64,000 bases of DNA from Sva-07 sp963698435. GTDB lineage: Bacteria > Actinomycetota > Acidimicrobiia > Acidimicrobiales > Ilumatobacteraceae. The stretch spans positions 496,001 to 560,000 of the forward strand of contig CAVOQV010000007.1 in the NCBI GenBank assembly GCA_963698435.1, read 5' to 3'. Position 1 is the stretch's first letter. Every line of letters starts with the position of its first letter. Made by a program: the position numbers and the translations under genes. The notes below the pieces were generated by a model. It was given only the letters and a program-made list of their open reading frames with translations, ran no database searches and had not been told where the DNA came from. Shown in pieces: positions 50,262 to 61,804 of this stretch.

Positions 50262-50696
50262 GTGCGCATCTCGACCCGCGGTGACTACGCCTGCCGTGCC
50301 CTGCTGTCGCTGGCGCTGCACGCCGACGAGCAGGGGCCCACGTCCGTGCGCGACATCGCCGAGCGCACCGCGCTCCCCCAGCCCTATCTCGAGCAGATCC
50401 TGCTCGCGCTCAAGGGTGCGGGCCTCGTCAAGTCCAAGCGCGGTGTCGGCGGCGGCTACATCCTCGCCCGCGACCCCGCCGACATTCGTCTGTCCGAGAT
50501 CGTGTCGGCCGTCGACGGCCCGATCACGCTCGGCGACTTCGGCCAACCGCACCAGGATGGCGCCTGCGACCACGAGGGCCAGTGTGTCCTGCTCGGCATC
50601 TGGAACCAGGCCGGCGACCACATGCGCACCTACCTCGAGGGTTTCACGCTCGCCGGCATCGCCGCCATGGCCCGCGGCGACTCACCCTGGCCGTAG
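50262..50696 (+). CDS. Rrf2 family transcriptional regulator
   Basis: 144 residues with an N-terminal winged helix (ISTRGDYACRALLSLALH, TSVRDIAERTALPQPYLEQIL, KRGVGGGYILARDP). The sensing region near residues 95-108 has two cysteines in ACDHEGQC, with a third Cys near residue 11, so an iron-sulfur cluster as in IscR, NsrR or RsrR is possible; the usual third cluster cysteine is not in the loop. Regulatory targets are unknown; the neighbouring genes are not Fe-S assembly genes. Confidence 0.85.
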   Translation: MRISTRGDYACRALLSLALHADEQGPTSVRDIAERTALPQPYLEQILLALKGAGLVKSKRGVGGGYILARDPADIRLSEIVSAVDGPITLGDFGQPHQDGACDHEGQCVLLGIWNQAGDHMRTYLEGFTLAGIAAMARGDSPWP

Positions 50697-50782
50697 TCGG
50701 CTCGGGGGTCACGGAAATCCGAAAGACTCGATCGAGGTCGGCCTCGCCCGGCTCGTCTCTGGCACTTCCTCGCCGGCCGGGG

Positions 50783-51703
50783 TCAGACCTCGGCGGCGTC
50801 GAGCCAGGCTTGGAGATCGGAGGCCAGCGGGCTGGTGAACGTGACGCGTTCGCCGGTACTCGGATGATCGAAGGCCAGCTCCGCGGCGTGGAGGAACGGC
50901 CGGGTGAGCCCCAGGGTGGGCCGGCGCTGGCTGTAGGTCGGATCGCCCACGAGCGGATGGTTGATCGACGCGAGGTGCACACGGATCTGGTGGGTTCGGC
51001 CCGTTTCGAGGCGACATTCCAGCCGTGACACCAGCGCAGGCGAGCTGTAGGTCCCCACCACTCGGTAGTCCGTCCGAGCCGGACGGCCGCCGGCGACGAC
51101 CGCCATCTTCAGCGGGTCACCTCGATCGCGGCCGATGGGCGCATCGATGATTCCGTGCGGTGCGTCGGGAACGCCCCAGACCACCGAGTCGTATCTCCGT
51201 GTTGCGCTGTGGTCGGCGAACTGCTCGATCAGCTGCTCGGCCGCAGCGTCGGTCCGGGCCACGACGAGCAGCCCCGAGCTCCCCGCGTCGAGACGATGCA
51301 CGATCCCGGGCCGGATCGGGTCGCCGCCGACACCCTCCAACTCGGGATACCGAGCCAGCAACCCGCTCACCAGCGTGCCGTCCATGTTCCCTGCCCCGGG
51401 ATGCACGACCAAGCCAGCAGGCTTGTCGACCACGATCACGGCCTCGTCCTCGTGGACGACACCGAACTCGACCGCGGCATCAGCCGTCGGCATCGGCGGC
51501 TCGGGAATCGCGCCAGGGTCGACCTCCACGGTCTGACCCTGCTGCAGCCGTACCTTGCCCGACGATGCAGGAGTGCCGTCGACGCGGACGCCACCGGCCG
51601 CGATCGTCGCCGCCGCCTCCGCGCGACTCAGGTCGCCGATCAACGCGACGATCCTGTCCAGTCGTTCTCCTGCCAACGCGGACGGCACCGATTCGGTGAT
51701 CAT
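50783..51703 (-). CDS. rluD: RluD-family pseudouridine synthase
   Basis: 306 residues. An N-terminal S4 domain (GERLDRIVALIGDLSRAEAAATI) is followed by the RluA-type catalytic domain: IVVDKPAGLVVHPG and the catalytic aspartate in GIVHRLDAGSSGLLVVAR near residue 150, then LETGRTHQIRVHL. It likely modifies 23S rRNA, site not proven. ATG 51703 overlaps the lspA stop by four bases. The frame upstream to 51853 lies inside lspA. Confidence 0.9.
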   Translation of the reverse strand: MITESVPSALAGERLDRIVALIGDLSRAEAAATIAAGGVRVDGTPASSGKVRLQQGQTVEVDPGAIPEPPMPTADAAVEFGVVHEDEAVIVVDKPAGLVVHPGAGNMDGTLVSGLLARYPELEGVGGDPIRPGIVHRLDAGSSGLLVVARTDAAAEQLIEQFADHSATRRYDSVVWGVPDAPHGIIDAPIGRDRGDPLKMAVVAGGRPARTDYRVVGTYSSPALVSRLECRLETGRTHQIRVHLASINHPLVGDPTYSQRRPTLGLTRPFLHAAELAFDHPSTGERVTFTSPLASDLQAWLDAAEV

Positions 51704-52233
51704 CCCGTGCCTCCGGTGTTCTCGATCGGGTCCACGGAATCTCCACCCGTCTCGTCCTGACGGTGTGCTCGTGCACTCAGAACGCTGTTGAGGATCAACA
51801 GTGCTGCCCCCACGTTGACCGCCATGTCCGCAACATTGAAGATCGGAAACCACTGCAGATCGATGAAGTCGACCACCGCACCTTGCAGGAAACCCTCGTC
51901 ACCGCGAAACAGGCGATCGATCAGATTGCCGGCCGCCCCACCGATCAACAAGCCCATCCCGATCGTGCTCATCAGGCTCGCCTCGGATCGCAGCGACACC
52001 AGCAGGTACACGATCACGACCGTCGCGACCACACCGATCACGGGACCGAAACCCTGGCCCTGGCCGAATGCCATGCCGTTGTTGAACGCGAGGTTCAGTC
52101 GAAGGGTCCACACGAGGTCGATCTGACGATCGGTGCCGAGCGAGGTCACCGCCCAGTGCTTGGTCAGTTGGTCGACGACGACGACCGCGAGCGCGATCGC
52201 CACGGGCGCCCGCCACGCACGGACAGCGGGCAT
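51700..52233 (-). CDS. lspA: Lipoprotein signal peptidase
   Basis: 177 residues with four membrane spans. The catalytic aspartates sit in GGAAGNLIDRLFRG near residue 105 and FNVADMAVNVG near 138; NLAFNNGMAFG is another conserved block. It cleaves prolipoproteins such as the DUF3048 lipoprotein after diacylglyceryl transfer. The C-terminal 20 residues are polar. The gene starts four bases after the dksA-like stop and is coupled to rluD, the order known from Streptomyces. Confidence 0.94.
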   Translation of the reverse strand: MPAVRAWRAPVAIALAVVVVDQLTKHWAVTSLGTDRQIDLVWTLRLNLAFNNGMAFGQGQGFGPVIGVVATVVIVYLLVSLRSEASLMSTIGMGLLIGGAAGNLIDRLFRGDEGFLQGAVVDFIDLQWFPIFNVADMAVNVGAALLILNSVLSARAHRQDETGGDSVDPIENTGGTG

Positions 52234-52236
52234 GGT

Positions 52237-53082
52237 TCAACGCGGGCCGACGCCGCTGACCTTCTCGGCTGCCAGCACGGTGGTCTCCGGAATGGCTTCG
52301 AGACGTTCACGTGGGATCGGCTGGCCCGATACCTCGGAGTAGCCGTAGGTCCCCTGCTCGATGCGTGCCAGTGCCGCATCGATCTCCAGGATGGTCTGTC
52401 GAGCCTGCGTCGACAGCACACGATCGAGATCGCGCTGCACGACCATCGTGTCGCCCTCGCCTCCCTCGTCGTCGAACTGCACATCGCCCATCTCACCGTC
52501 TTCGATGATGCTGGTCGCTTCGTCTTCGAGCCTCGTCGCCCGGGCCAGCTCCGCGGCCCGGCGAGCCAGCAGCTCTTCACGCTGCTCCTTCAGGAACTTG
52601 ACGTCGAAGTCCTTCGTGTAGGCGATGCCGTCCTTGGTGTGGCCACGAGGAGCGGGGACGTCGACCCGTTCGAACTTCGCATTCGAGAGCAGGGACGGGG
52701 TCAAGCTGGTCGCGCCCGGCTGCTTCGGCTTGCGGACCGCTGGTGCAGCCCGCTGAACGGTCGATGCCTTCGCCGGCGCCTTCTTGGTCGCGGTCTTCTT
52801 GGCCGGCGCCGCTGCGGCAGCGGTCGTCTTCGCAGGCGTCTTCTTGGCCGCAGTCTTCTTCGCCGGCGTCTTCTTTGCCGGCGTCTTCTTGGCCGCAGTC
52901 TTCTTCGCGGGCGTCTTCTTTGCCGGCGTCTTCTTGGCCGCAGTCTTCTTCGCGGGCGTCTTCTTTGCCGGCGTCTTCTTTGCCGCAGTCTTCTTCGCCG
53001 GCGTCTTCTTTGCCGGCGCCTTCTTGGCTTGGGCCTTCTTCGCAGTGGCCTTGGTGGAACTCGTCTTTTTCGATGCGGCCAT
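52237..53082 (-). CDS. TraR/DksA-like protein without zinc cysteines, with Lys/Ala tail
   Basis: 281 residues. Residues 1-95 are KKTPAKK/KKTAAKK repeats like a histone H1 tail. The rest has the DksA-type coiled coil (FLKEQREELLARRAAEL, VQRDLDRVLSTQARQ) and the finger region GTYGYSEVSGQPIPRERLEAIP, but Ser replaces both first cysteines and no CxxC follows, so zinc binding is lost. DksA proteins act on RNA polymerase with ppGpp; a role here is inferred. The order divIVA-ileS-this gene-lspA-rluD matches Streptomyces SCO2077-SCO2073. ATG 53082 has AGAGGAG upstream. Confidence 0.8.
   Translation of the reverse strand: MAASKKTSSTKATAKKAQAKKAPAKKTPAKKTAAKKTPAKKTPAKKTAAKKTPAKKTPAKKTAAKKTPAKKTPAKKTAAKKTPAKTTAAAAAPAKKTATKKAPAKASTVQRAAPAVRKPKQPGATSLTPSLLSNAKFERVDVPAPRGHTKDGIAYTKDFDVKFLKEQREELLARRAAELARATRLEDEATSIIEDGEMGDVQFDDEGGEGDTMVVQRDLDRVLSTQARQTILEIDAALARIEQGTYGYSEVSGQPIPRERLEAIPETTVLAAEKVSGVGPR
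52775..53045 (-). repeat. 45-bp repeats coding Lys/Ala/Thr/Pro tail
   Basis: A 45-base unit coding 15 residues (AKKTPAKKTPAKKTA) repeats about four times with few changes, in frame, in the N-terminal tail of the DksA-like protein. Likely unstable in length. Confidence 0.75.
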
Positions 53083-53147
53083 GTGCGCTCCTCTGGGCAG
53101 TGTGAGCGCCGGACTCTACCGGATGCCAGTCAGGATCGGCCTGACCG

Positions 53148-56231
<3,084 letters not shown>

Positions 56232-56303
56232 GCCACGATGCTACCGACGAGGCCTGGACCGTGGACCAGGGGTTCTGGACCCGATCCGGTCCGTCGCGGT
56301 CGT

Positions 56304-57242
56304 TCAGGTGCGGTCGTCGTCGAAGGAGAACCGGAAGTCGTCCTCGTCGCGGTCGTTGCCCGGAGATTCTTCGGACGTTGCCTGCACGGGTTCGTCGCTG
56401 TCGTCTCCCCACGTGTCGTCGGCAGTCGGTTCAGTCGTCTGCCCATCGCTCTCTGCGACGTCGGGCACGATCACGAGTTCGTCGTCCGCAGGTGCTGCAA
56501 CCACGATCTCGTCGACGGCTGTGTCAAAGTCGTCGGAACCCTGACCGGCGCCGTCGTCACCTGCGGGCGCACCGTCCGAGGTCTCGATCGCGTCGAGTTC
56601 GTCGGCCTCTTCGTCGTCCGACGCCGACAACAGAGGCGCCCGCACTTCCCCGAGACCTCCAGGGACACGCTCCACGATGCCGACGATCGACGTCGCCGCC
56701 TCACGAAGGCGGTTGCGTTGCTCGGTGAGGAACAACTCGAGCTGTTGGACATCGGACTCGAGGAAGTCTCGACGCGCCTTGAGCGCCTCGACCTCGCTGG
56801 CGATCGAATCGCGCTCGGCCTCGCCGACTTGGCGGGCTTCGACGCGAGCCTCGTCGAGCAGTTGCGCCGCCATCTCGCGAGTCGAATCCAGCGTCTTGGC
56901 GGCTTCGTCGTTCGCGGCGCCGACGATCCGAGCGGCCTCGCCGCGCGCCTCGGCCACGGCGGTGTCAGCGGTTCGCTGCGCGAGCAGCAGGGTGCGACTG
57001 ATCGTCTCGGCCTCCTCGACGGAGGCATCGACCGGGGCCGGTTGAGCGGCCGCCGACTCCGAGACCTCCTGGAGCCGAGCAACCGCCGCGCGGGCGCGAG
57101 CCTCCATGGCGGTGGACTGGTTCTGGGCGCGTTCGAGTTCGTCCGCGACGTCGTTGAGGAACACCTTGACCTCGTCGGGGTCGGCTCCCTTGCGAACGGT
57201 CTTGAACTCGGCGCTCCTGACGCGTTGGGGACTCATCTCCAT
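56304..57242 (-). CDS. divIVA: DivIVA/Wag31 family cell-pole protein
   Basis: 312 residues. The N-terminal DivIVA domain is SPQRVRSAEFKTVRKGADPDEVKVFL, then a coiled coil from about residue 30 to 180 (ETISRTLLLAQRTADTAVAEARGEAARI), then an acidic, disordered tail. It marks curved membrane and organises polar growth or division in actinobacteria. The start ATG 57242 has AGGAG six bases upstream. Located between ileS and sepF as expected for the cluster. Confidence 0.93.
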   Translation of the reverse strand: MEMSPQRVRSAEFKTVRKGADPDEVKVFLNDVADELERAQNQSTAMEARARAAVARLQEVSESAAAQPAPVDASVEEAETISRTLLLAQRTADTAVAEARGEAARIVGAANDEAAKTLDSTREMAAQLLDEARVEARQVGEAERDSIASEVEALKARRDFLESDVQQLELFLTEQRNRLREAATSIVGIVERVPGGLGEVRAPLLSASDDEEADELDAIETSDGAPAGDDGAGQGSDDFDTAVDEIVVAAPADDELVIVPDVAESDGQTTEPTADDTWGDDSDEPVQATSEESPGNDRDEDDFRFSFDDDRT

Positions 57243-57259
57243 GACATGCTCCTGTGTCG

Positions 57260-57856
57260 TCAGTCGTCGTACTCGTCGTAACGCTGCGGACGCTGGGTCG
57301 GCGGCTTGAGGAGATAGACGCCGGTCGCGACCTTCTCCATCGAGCCATCGAGTGCGTAGCAGATCCCGCTCGCGAAATCGATCAGGCGCCGCGCGATCTC
57401 ACGCTCGGTGCCTTCGAGGTTCATGATGACCGGCTGACCATCTTTGAACTTGTCGGCGACCTCTTGGGCCTGGTCGAACCGTCGCGGCCTCACCGTATGG
57501 GGTTCCATCGATCCTCCCGGAACGCTTCGGAGGTTGGGCTGCGGTGTCTGGCTGGGGCGGACCTGGACGCCGGAGTCGTCCGGACGCCCGTTGGCCGCCC
57601 GGCGCGACGGTGACGCGTCGAAGTCACGCGACGGGAAACTGGGTCTCGGCGACACGGTCCGCACCGTCGGCTCCTCCTCCGGCTCCCAGCCTCGCTGGCT
57701 CCCACCCGCGCTCGGGGCGCCGGGGCGCGTCTCGACGTCTCGTGTCCCACGATTCGGACGCGACGGAGCCTCGGGCTCGTCGTAGTCGTCGTAGTCGTCG
57801 TACGCATCGTCGGGACCGAGACCCAGGTAGTCCATGGTCCGTTTCCAGAGTGACAT
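57260..57856 (-). CDS. sepF: Cell division protein SepF
   Basis: 198 residues. The short membrane-binding helix is MSLWKRTMDYLGLG, followed by an acidic/Arg-rich linker of about 100 residues and the SepF core (TVRPRRFDQAQEVADKFKDGQPVIMNLEG, RRLIDFASGICYALDGSMEKV). It anchors FtsZ to the membrane and stands in for FtsA, which is absent from this cluster. ATG 57856 has a strong AGGAGG five bases upstream; the in-frame start at 57898 is not used. Confidence 0.94.
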   Translation of the reverse strand: MSLWKRTMDYLGLGPDDAYDDYDDYDEPEAPSRPNRGTRDVETRPGAPSAGGSQRGWEPEEEPTVRTVSPRPSFPSRDFDASPSRRAANGRPDDSGVQVRPSQTPQPNLRSVPGGSMEPHTVRPRRFDQAQEVADKFKDGQPVIMNLEGTEREIARRLIDFASGICYALDGSMEKVATGVYLLKPPTQRPQRYDEYDD

Positions 57857-57943
57857 GCATTCCTCCTGCCGGGCGCAGGCTAGCCCAGCGTGCGGCATCC
57901 GAGGTGGACGGCCGACGGGGTTTCCACCTGGGGCCGGCGCGGC

Positions 57944-58600
57944 TCATCGCGGCGGTCGCGCTCCGAACAGTGCGGTTCCTACTCGGACCTCCGTGCTGCC
58001 CTCGGCGACAGCAACCTCGAGGTCGCCGGACATCCCCATCGAGCACTGGTCGAGTCCGAGGTGGTCCACCAGTGCCCGGACCCGACGAAACCCGGGCCGC
58101 GCTGCCTCGCTGTCGCCACCGGTCGGCCCGACCGTCATCAGCCCCCGTACGTGCAGTCCCCTTTCGCGCGCCCGCTCGACCAGTTGGGTGACCTCGCCGA
58201 CGTCGCAGCCTCCCTTGGCCGGGTCACCGGTCGTGTCGACCTGGATCAAGACCGACGCTCCGGGGGCACGCTTGGCGACCTCGTCGATCACGGAGACTCG
58301 GTCGAGGCTGCACCAGAGGTCGACGAGACCCACCAGCTGGCGAACCTTGTTGCGCTGGAGACGTCCGATGAAGTGCACCTCGGGGCGCAGCTGCTCGATG
58401 GTCCCACGCTTGTCGAGAAGCTCTTGTGCGTAGTTCTCACCGATCGCGTCGCACCCGACGGCAGCCGCCAGTTCCACCGCATGAGGTCCGAAGCCCTTCG
58501 TGACACCGACCACTGCAACGCGATGTGTCCACGACCGCTCGACACCGTCGATGCGATCGCGAACGCCGGCGTAACGAGCGCGCACCTCGTCGAGATCCAT
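57944..58600 (-). CDS. yggS: YggS family PLP-binding homeostasis protein
   Basis: 218 residues of the PLPBP family, a TIM-barrel pyridoxal-phosphate binder. VAVVGVTKGFGP carries the PLP lysine near residue 36; IGENYAQELLDK, HFIGRLQRNKVRQLV and the C-terminal SMGMSGDLEVAVAEGSTEVRVGTALFG are family blocks. The ATG shares its first base with the pgeF stop region (overlap at 58600), so coupled. It is a regular neighbour of ftsZ/sepF; PdxS/T elsewhere in the window supply its cofactor. Confidence 0.92.
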   Translation of the reverse strand: MDLDEVRARYAGVRDRIDGVERSWTHRVAVVGVTKGFGPHAVELAAAVGCDAIGENYAQELLDKRGTIEQLRPEVHFIGRLQRNKVRQLVGLVDLWCSLDRVSVIDEVAKRAPGASVLIQVDTTGDPAKGGCDVGEVTQLVERARERGLHVRGLMTVGPTGGDSEAARPGFRRVRALVDHLGLDQCSMGMSGDLEVAVAEGSTEVRVGTALFGARPPR

Positions 58601-59304
58601 CACCGGTCCTCGAACCATGCGACGAGCGTGTGACGTTCTCGGTCGGCGCGCCGGCGATGAGATCGAAAACGTCGATCGCAGCCGGTGCACGTCCCGACGA
58701 CGTCGAGCGCGACATGTCGTCGCGCCAGCCCGGAGGCGACCGCTGCTGGCACGTCGAGGGCACACGTTCCCCAACGGGTCGACCCGGTCACCTCACGCGC
58801 CGACGCCCCGACACCGTCGGCCACCCGTTCGAGGTCCGCTGCCCCGAATTCATAGCAGCACGAGTGGATACACGGTCCGAGCACCGCGGCAGCCACGTTC
58901 GTCCCCGAGGACTCGAGCGCATCGACGGCGACATCGAGAACCCCGTCCGCAAGGCCCTTCCAGCCGCCGTGCGCCACGACGCGAGTCGTCCCGTCCGCAC
59001 CGAACAGTGCGACAGGCGCACAATCGGCCGCCCACACCGCCAGCGGCTCGCAGGATCGCCGAGCCACGAGCACGTCTCCTGTCCCCGCGAGCGGCCACAG
59101 AACGGTCTCGAGGGAGTCGAGCGCAACGACGTCGATGCCGTGCACCTCGTCGAGCATCACCCATCGCCTGCCGGTCCATGCCAGCTGGCGATGCTCCAGC
59201 AACTCGGCGTCGACTCGCTCCGGGTGCACGTCACCGTCGGCGCATTCGGTGACCACAGCCACCGCGATGCTCCCACCGATCTCACGTCGCAGGAGCTCCT
59301 GCAT
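58600..59304 (-). CDS. pgeF: Polyphenol oxidase/purine nucleosidase family protein (YfiH, LACC1)
   Basis: 234 residues. Metal and active-site residues are visible: His in MLDEVHGIDV, Cys in AADCAPVALF, His in VVAHGGWKGL, and GPCIHSCCYEFG. Family members have been reported to act on adenosine/inosine and to hydrolyse wrong dipeptide links in peptidoglycan precursors; the latter fits its place next to ftsZ, yggS and mur genes. ATG 59304, 26 bases after the ftsZ stop. Confidence 0.88.
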   Translation of the reverse strand: MQELLRREIGGSIAVAVVTECADGDVHPERVDAELLEHRQLAWTGRRWVMLDEVHGIDVVALDSLETVLWPLAGTGDVLVARRSCEPLAVWAADCAPVALFGADGTTRVVAHGGWKGLADGVLDVAVDALESSGTNVAAAVLGPCIHSCCYEFGAADLERVADGVGASAREVTGSTRWGTCALDVPAAVASGLARRHVALDVVGTCTGCDRRFRSHRRRADRERHTLVAWFEDR

Positions 59305-59330
59305 CGACCGGATCGACCGCTTCGCCGCAG

Positions 59331-60431
59331 CTACTTCAGGAACGAGGGAACGTCGAAGTCGTCGTCGTCGCCATCGTCGGCCAGCGGATCGTCGTCGTCG
59401 GATCCGAAGAGCTCGGTGATTCGCGTGGCGGCGGTACGTGGTCCGTCATCGCTCATGGTGCTCCGCAACGCGGAGGGCTCGTCCAGCCGGTCGAAGCCGG
59501 CGGCGATGACGGTGATGCGGACCTCGTCCCCCATCTCGTCGTCGATCACAGTGCCGAAGATGATGTTGGCGTCCTGATGGGCAACGCCGTGGATGATCTC
59601 GGCAGCAGCGTTCATCTCGAACAGCCCCATGCCCGATGGGCCCGTGATGTTGAGCAGGACGCCGCGGGCCCCGTCGATCGCCGATTCGAGCAACGGACTG
59701 GAGATCGCAGCCTTGGCAGCCGACACAGCACGCTCGTCGCCACTCGCCTGGCCAATGCCCATCAGCGCCGAACCAGCGTTGGACAGCACCATCTTGACGT
59801 CGGCGAAGTCGGTGTTGATCAGTCCCGGCGTGGTGATGAGGCCGGTGATGCCGGACACGCCCTGCAGGAGGACCTCGTCGGCCATCTTGAACGCGTTGAG
59901 CACGCTGGTCTTGTCGTTGGCGACGGTGAGCAGCCGATCGTTCGGGATGACGATCAGCGTGTCGACCTTCTCCTTGAGCTTCTGCACGCCGTTGTCAGCC
60001 TGCACGGCGCGACGACGACCTTCGAACGAGAACGGTCGCGTGACCACGCCGATCGTGAGCGCACCTGCCTCTCGTGCGATCTCGGCGATCACCGGCGCGG
60101 CACCGGTACCAGTGCCGCCGCCTTCGCCCGCGGTGATGAACACCATGTCGGCGCCGCGCACCATCTCTTCGATCTCGTCGTGGTGCGCTTCCGCAGCGGA
60201 ACGACCCACCTCGGGGTCACTTCCGGCGCCGAGGCCTCGCGTGAGATCGCGGCCGACGTCGAGCTTGACGTCGGCGTCGCTCATGAGCAGTGCCTGCGCG
60301 TCGGTGTTGACGGCGATGAACTCGACGCCCTTCAGCCCGGCGTCGATCATCCGGTTGACGGCGTTCACGCCGCCGCCACCGACGCCGACAACCTTGATCA
60401 CGGCGAGATAATTCTGCGGAGCGCCGACCAT
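59331..60431 (-). CDS. ftsZ: Cell division protein FtsZ
   Basis: 366-residue tubulin-like GTPase that forms the Z-ring. The GTP loop is AGEGGGTGTGAAPVIA near residue 105, the T7 loop DFADVKMVLSNAGSALMG near 208, and the C-terminal tail ends in DVPSFLK, the conserved site for SepF and other partners. ATG 60431 is fixed by GGAGGA seven bases upstream; the TTG at 60446 lies before it. It is preceded by stacked hairpins in the 133-base gap to ftsQ. Confidence 0.96.
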   Translation of the reverse strand: MVGAPQNYLAVIKVVGVGGGGVNAVNRMIDAGLKGVEFIAVNTDAQALLMSDADVKLDVGRDLTRGLGAGSDPEVGRSAAEAHHDEIEEMVRGADMVFITAGEGGGTGTGAAPVIAEIAREAGALTIGVVTRPFSFEGRRRAVQADNGVQKLKEKVDTLIVIPNDRLLTVANDKTSVLNAFKMADEVLLQGVSGITGLITTPGLINTDFADVKMVLSNAGSALMGIGQASGDERAVSAAKAAISSPLLESAIDGARGVLLNITGPSGMGLFEMNAAAEIIHGVAHQDANIIFGTVIDDEMGDEVRITVIAAGFDRLDEPSALRSTMSDDGPRTAATRITELFGSDDDDPLADDGDDDDFDVPSFLK

Positions 60432-60512
60432 CAGCGGGTCCTCCAAATGTGTTGGTTCATGTTTCGGATCGTTTCAGCCGAGCGAGCGTGGAATGCAAGC
60501 GGACAATGGAAT

Positions 60513-60564
60513 CAGGCGTTGCCTGACACATCCTGTCAGGTCCGGCGTCCACAAGTGTGGACGC
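60513..60564 (-). promoter_or_regulatory. Stacked hairpins between ftsQ and ftsZ
   Basis: Directly after the ftsQ stop GCGTCCAC/GTGGACGC (60545-60552 with 60557-60564) forms an eight-pair stem with a four-base loop. Next, CCTGACA/TGTCAGG (60522-60528 with 60534-60540) forms a second stem. CAGGC/GCCTG (60513-60517 with 60521-60525) is a third that competes for the same bases. The set may be an ftsQ terminator, an attenuator or an operator region ahead of ftsZ. Confidence 0.5.
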
Positions 60565-61803
60565 TCACCGTACCGTGACTTCCGACGTCGAGACGTCGAT
60601 CACCGTCACCGGCTTGGTGTCGATGTCCTCGAGCGTCCGCTGGAGCCGCACCAGTTTCTCGATCTGGGCGTTCTCGCCGAGGGCCGAGCCGAAGCGCACC
60701 TCGATCGGTCCCCGTTCGCTGGCCAACACCAGCACGAGGTCGCCGCCATCGGCGGTGACCAACATCGATTCCACGCGGCTACGGATCTCCGGTGTCAGCT
60801 TGGTCACGAGCGACGCCGCAGAGGCGTAGCCGATGGACGCGAATTGACCGGGAGCTGCGTCGAGCGTGTCGGGACCGGCAATCCACACGAGTGCGACCGG
60901 CTGACCGTCGACCAGCGCGAGGACTCGCCCTTCCGCATCGATCACCCGCGCACGACCGTCGGCCCCCATCATCGCCGCCACCGGTGTGCGTTCGCGGATC
61001 TCGATCGAGGCCGAATCAGGGAACGAGGTCGTCACCCGTGCATCTTCCACCCAGGGGATCGCTTCGATCTGCGCCTCGACCGCTGCGGTGTCCACGAGCA
61101 GTACAGCGGTCCCGGTGAGGTCGTCGACCACCGCGTCGAGAGCAGCTTGGTCGGTGTAGACCGCCCCGGTCACCGTGACACGATCCACTGCGAAGAGCGA
61201 CGAGCCCAGGACGGCGAGCACGCCGATGACCACCACGACGACGAACACGGCGAGGGCCAACCACCAGAGCCGGCGACGGTTCTTGGATCGCTTGACACCG
61301 ATACGACGCTGCCGGATGCGCGGTTCGATCCCGCGAGTCGACGCGTCGGCGGCCGAGACGGCATCGCTTTCGCCGTCGTCGTCGATGAACACCGGCGGCG
61401 ACCCCGACGGGTCACGCTCGAGTTCGTCATCGAGAAACGCGGCGTCCGGCAGGTCGTCGCCGCCGCCGATCGAGATCGTTGCCCTGGATGTCGACCCCGA
61501 CGAGGAATCCGAACTCACCGACCCCGACGAGGAATCCGAACTCACCGACCCCGACGAGGAATCCGAACTCACCGACCCCGACGAGGAATCCAAGCTCAGC
61601 GACGCGGACGAGGAATCCAAGCTCACCGACCCCGACGAGGAATCCGATCCGTCGGCTTCGTCCGCAACGGCAAACGCGACGGAGAGCTCGTCGAGCAGTG
61701 CCTCGTCCGGAAGCAGTTCGGCCGGCAGTGACGGCGTCGCCTGGTCCTGGCGGTCGGTGCTCGGGTCGACGTCGGTGGTGTCGCGTTTGCGTCGCCAGGC
61801 CAT
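60565..61803 (-). CDS. ftsQ: Cell division protein FtsQ
   Basis: 412 residues: a long cytoplasmic part (1-180) with a Ser-rich repeat, one membrane helix at about residues 188-208 (LWWLALAVFVVVVVIGVLAV), and the extracytoplasmic POTRA domain starting FAVDRVTVTGAVY, followed by the FtsQ beta domain (DARVTTSFPDSASIEIRERTPVA). It recruits FtsB/FtsL to the divisome. ATG 61803 starts one base after the murB stop. The cytoplasmic region is about 100 residues longer than usual because of the repeats. Confidence 0.9.
   Translation of the reverse strand: MAWRRKRDTTDVDPSTDRQDQATPSLPAELLPDEALLDELSVAFAVADEADGSDSSSGSVSLDSSSASLSLDSSSGSVSSDSSSGSVSSDSSSGSVSSDSSSGSTSRATISIGGGDDLPDAAFLDDELERDPSGSPPVFIDDDGESDAVSAADASTRGIEPRIRQRRIGVKRSKNRRRLWWLALAVFVVVVVIGVLAVLGSSLFAVDRVTVTGAVYTDQAALDAVVDDLTGTAVLLVDTAAVEAQIEAIPWVEDARVTTSFPDSASIEIRERTPVAAMMGADGRARVIDAEGRVLALVDGQPVALVWIAGPDTLDAAPGQFASIGYASAASLVTKLTPEIRSRVESMLVTADGGDLVLVLASERGPIEVRFGSALGENAQIEKLVRLQRTLEDIDTKPVTVIDVSTSEVTVR
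61493..61654 (-). repeat. 27-bp tandem repeat in ftsQ (six copies)
   Basis: Units at 61493, 61520, 61547, 61574, 61601 and 61628. The first three are identical (GACCCCGACGAGGAATCCGA and on); later ones have one to four changes. It codes nine-residue Ser-rich units (GSVSSDSSS) in the cytoplasmic part of FtsQ. Confidence 0.92.
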
Positions 61804-61804
61804 G

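Noticed and set aside
56232..56303. T-box riboswitch before ileS
   Set aside because: Only 72 bases are available and no T-box core or specifier stem is visible; thrS likewise has almost no leader.
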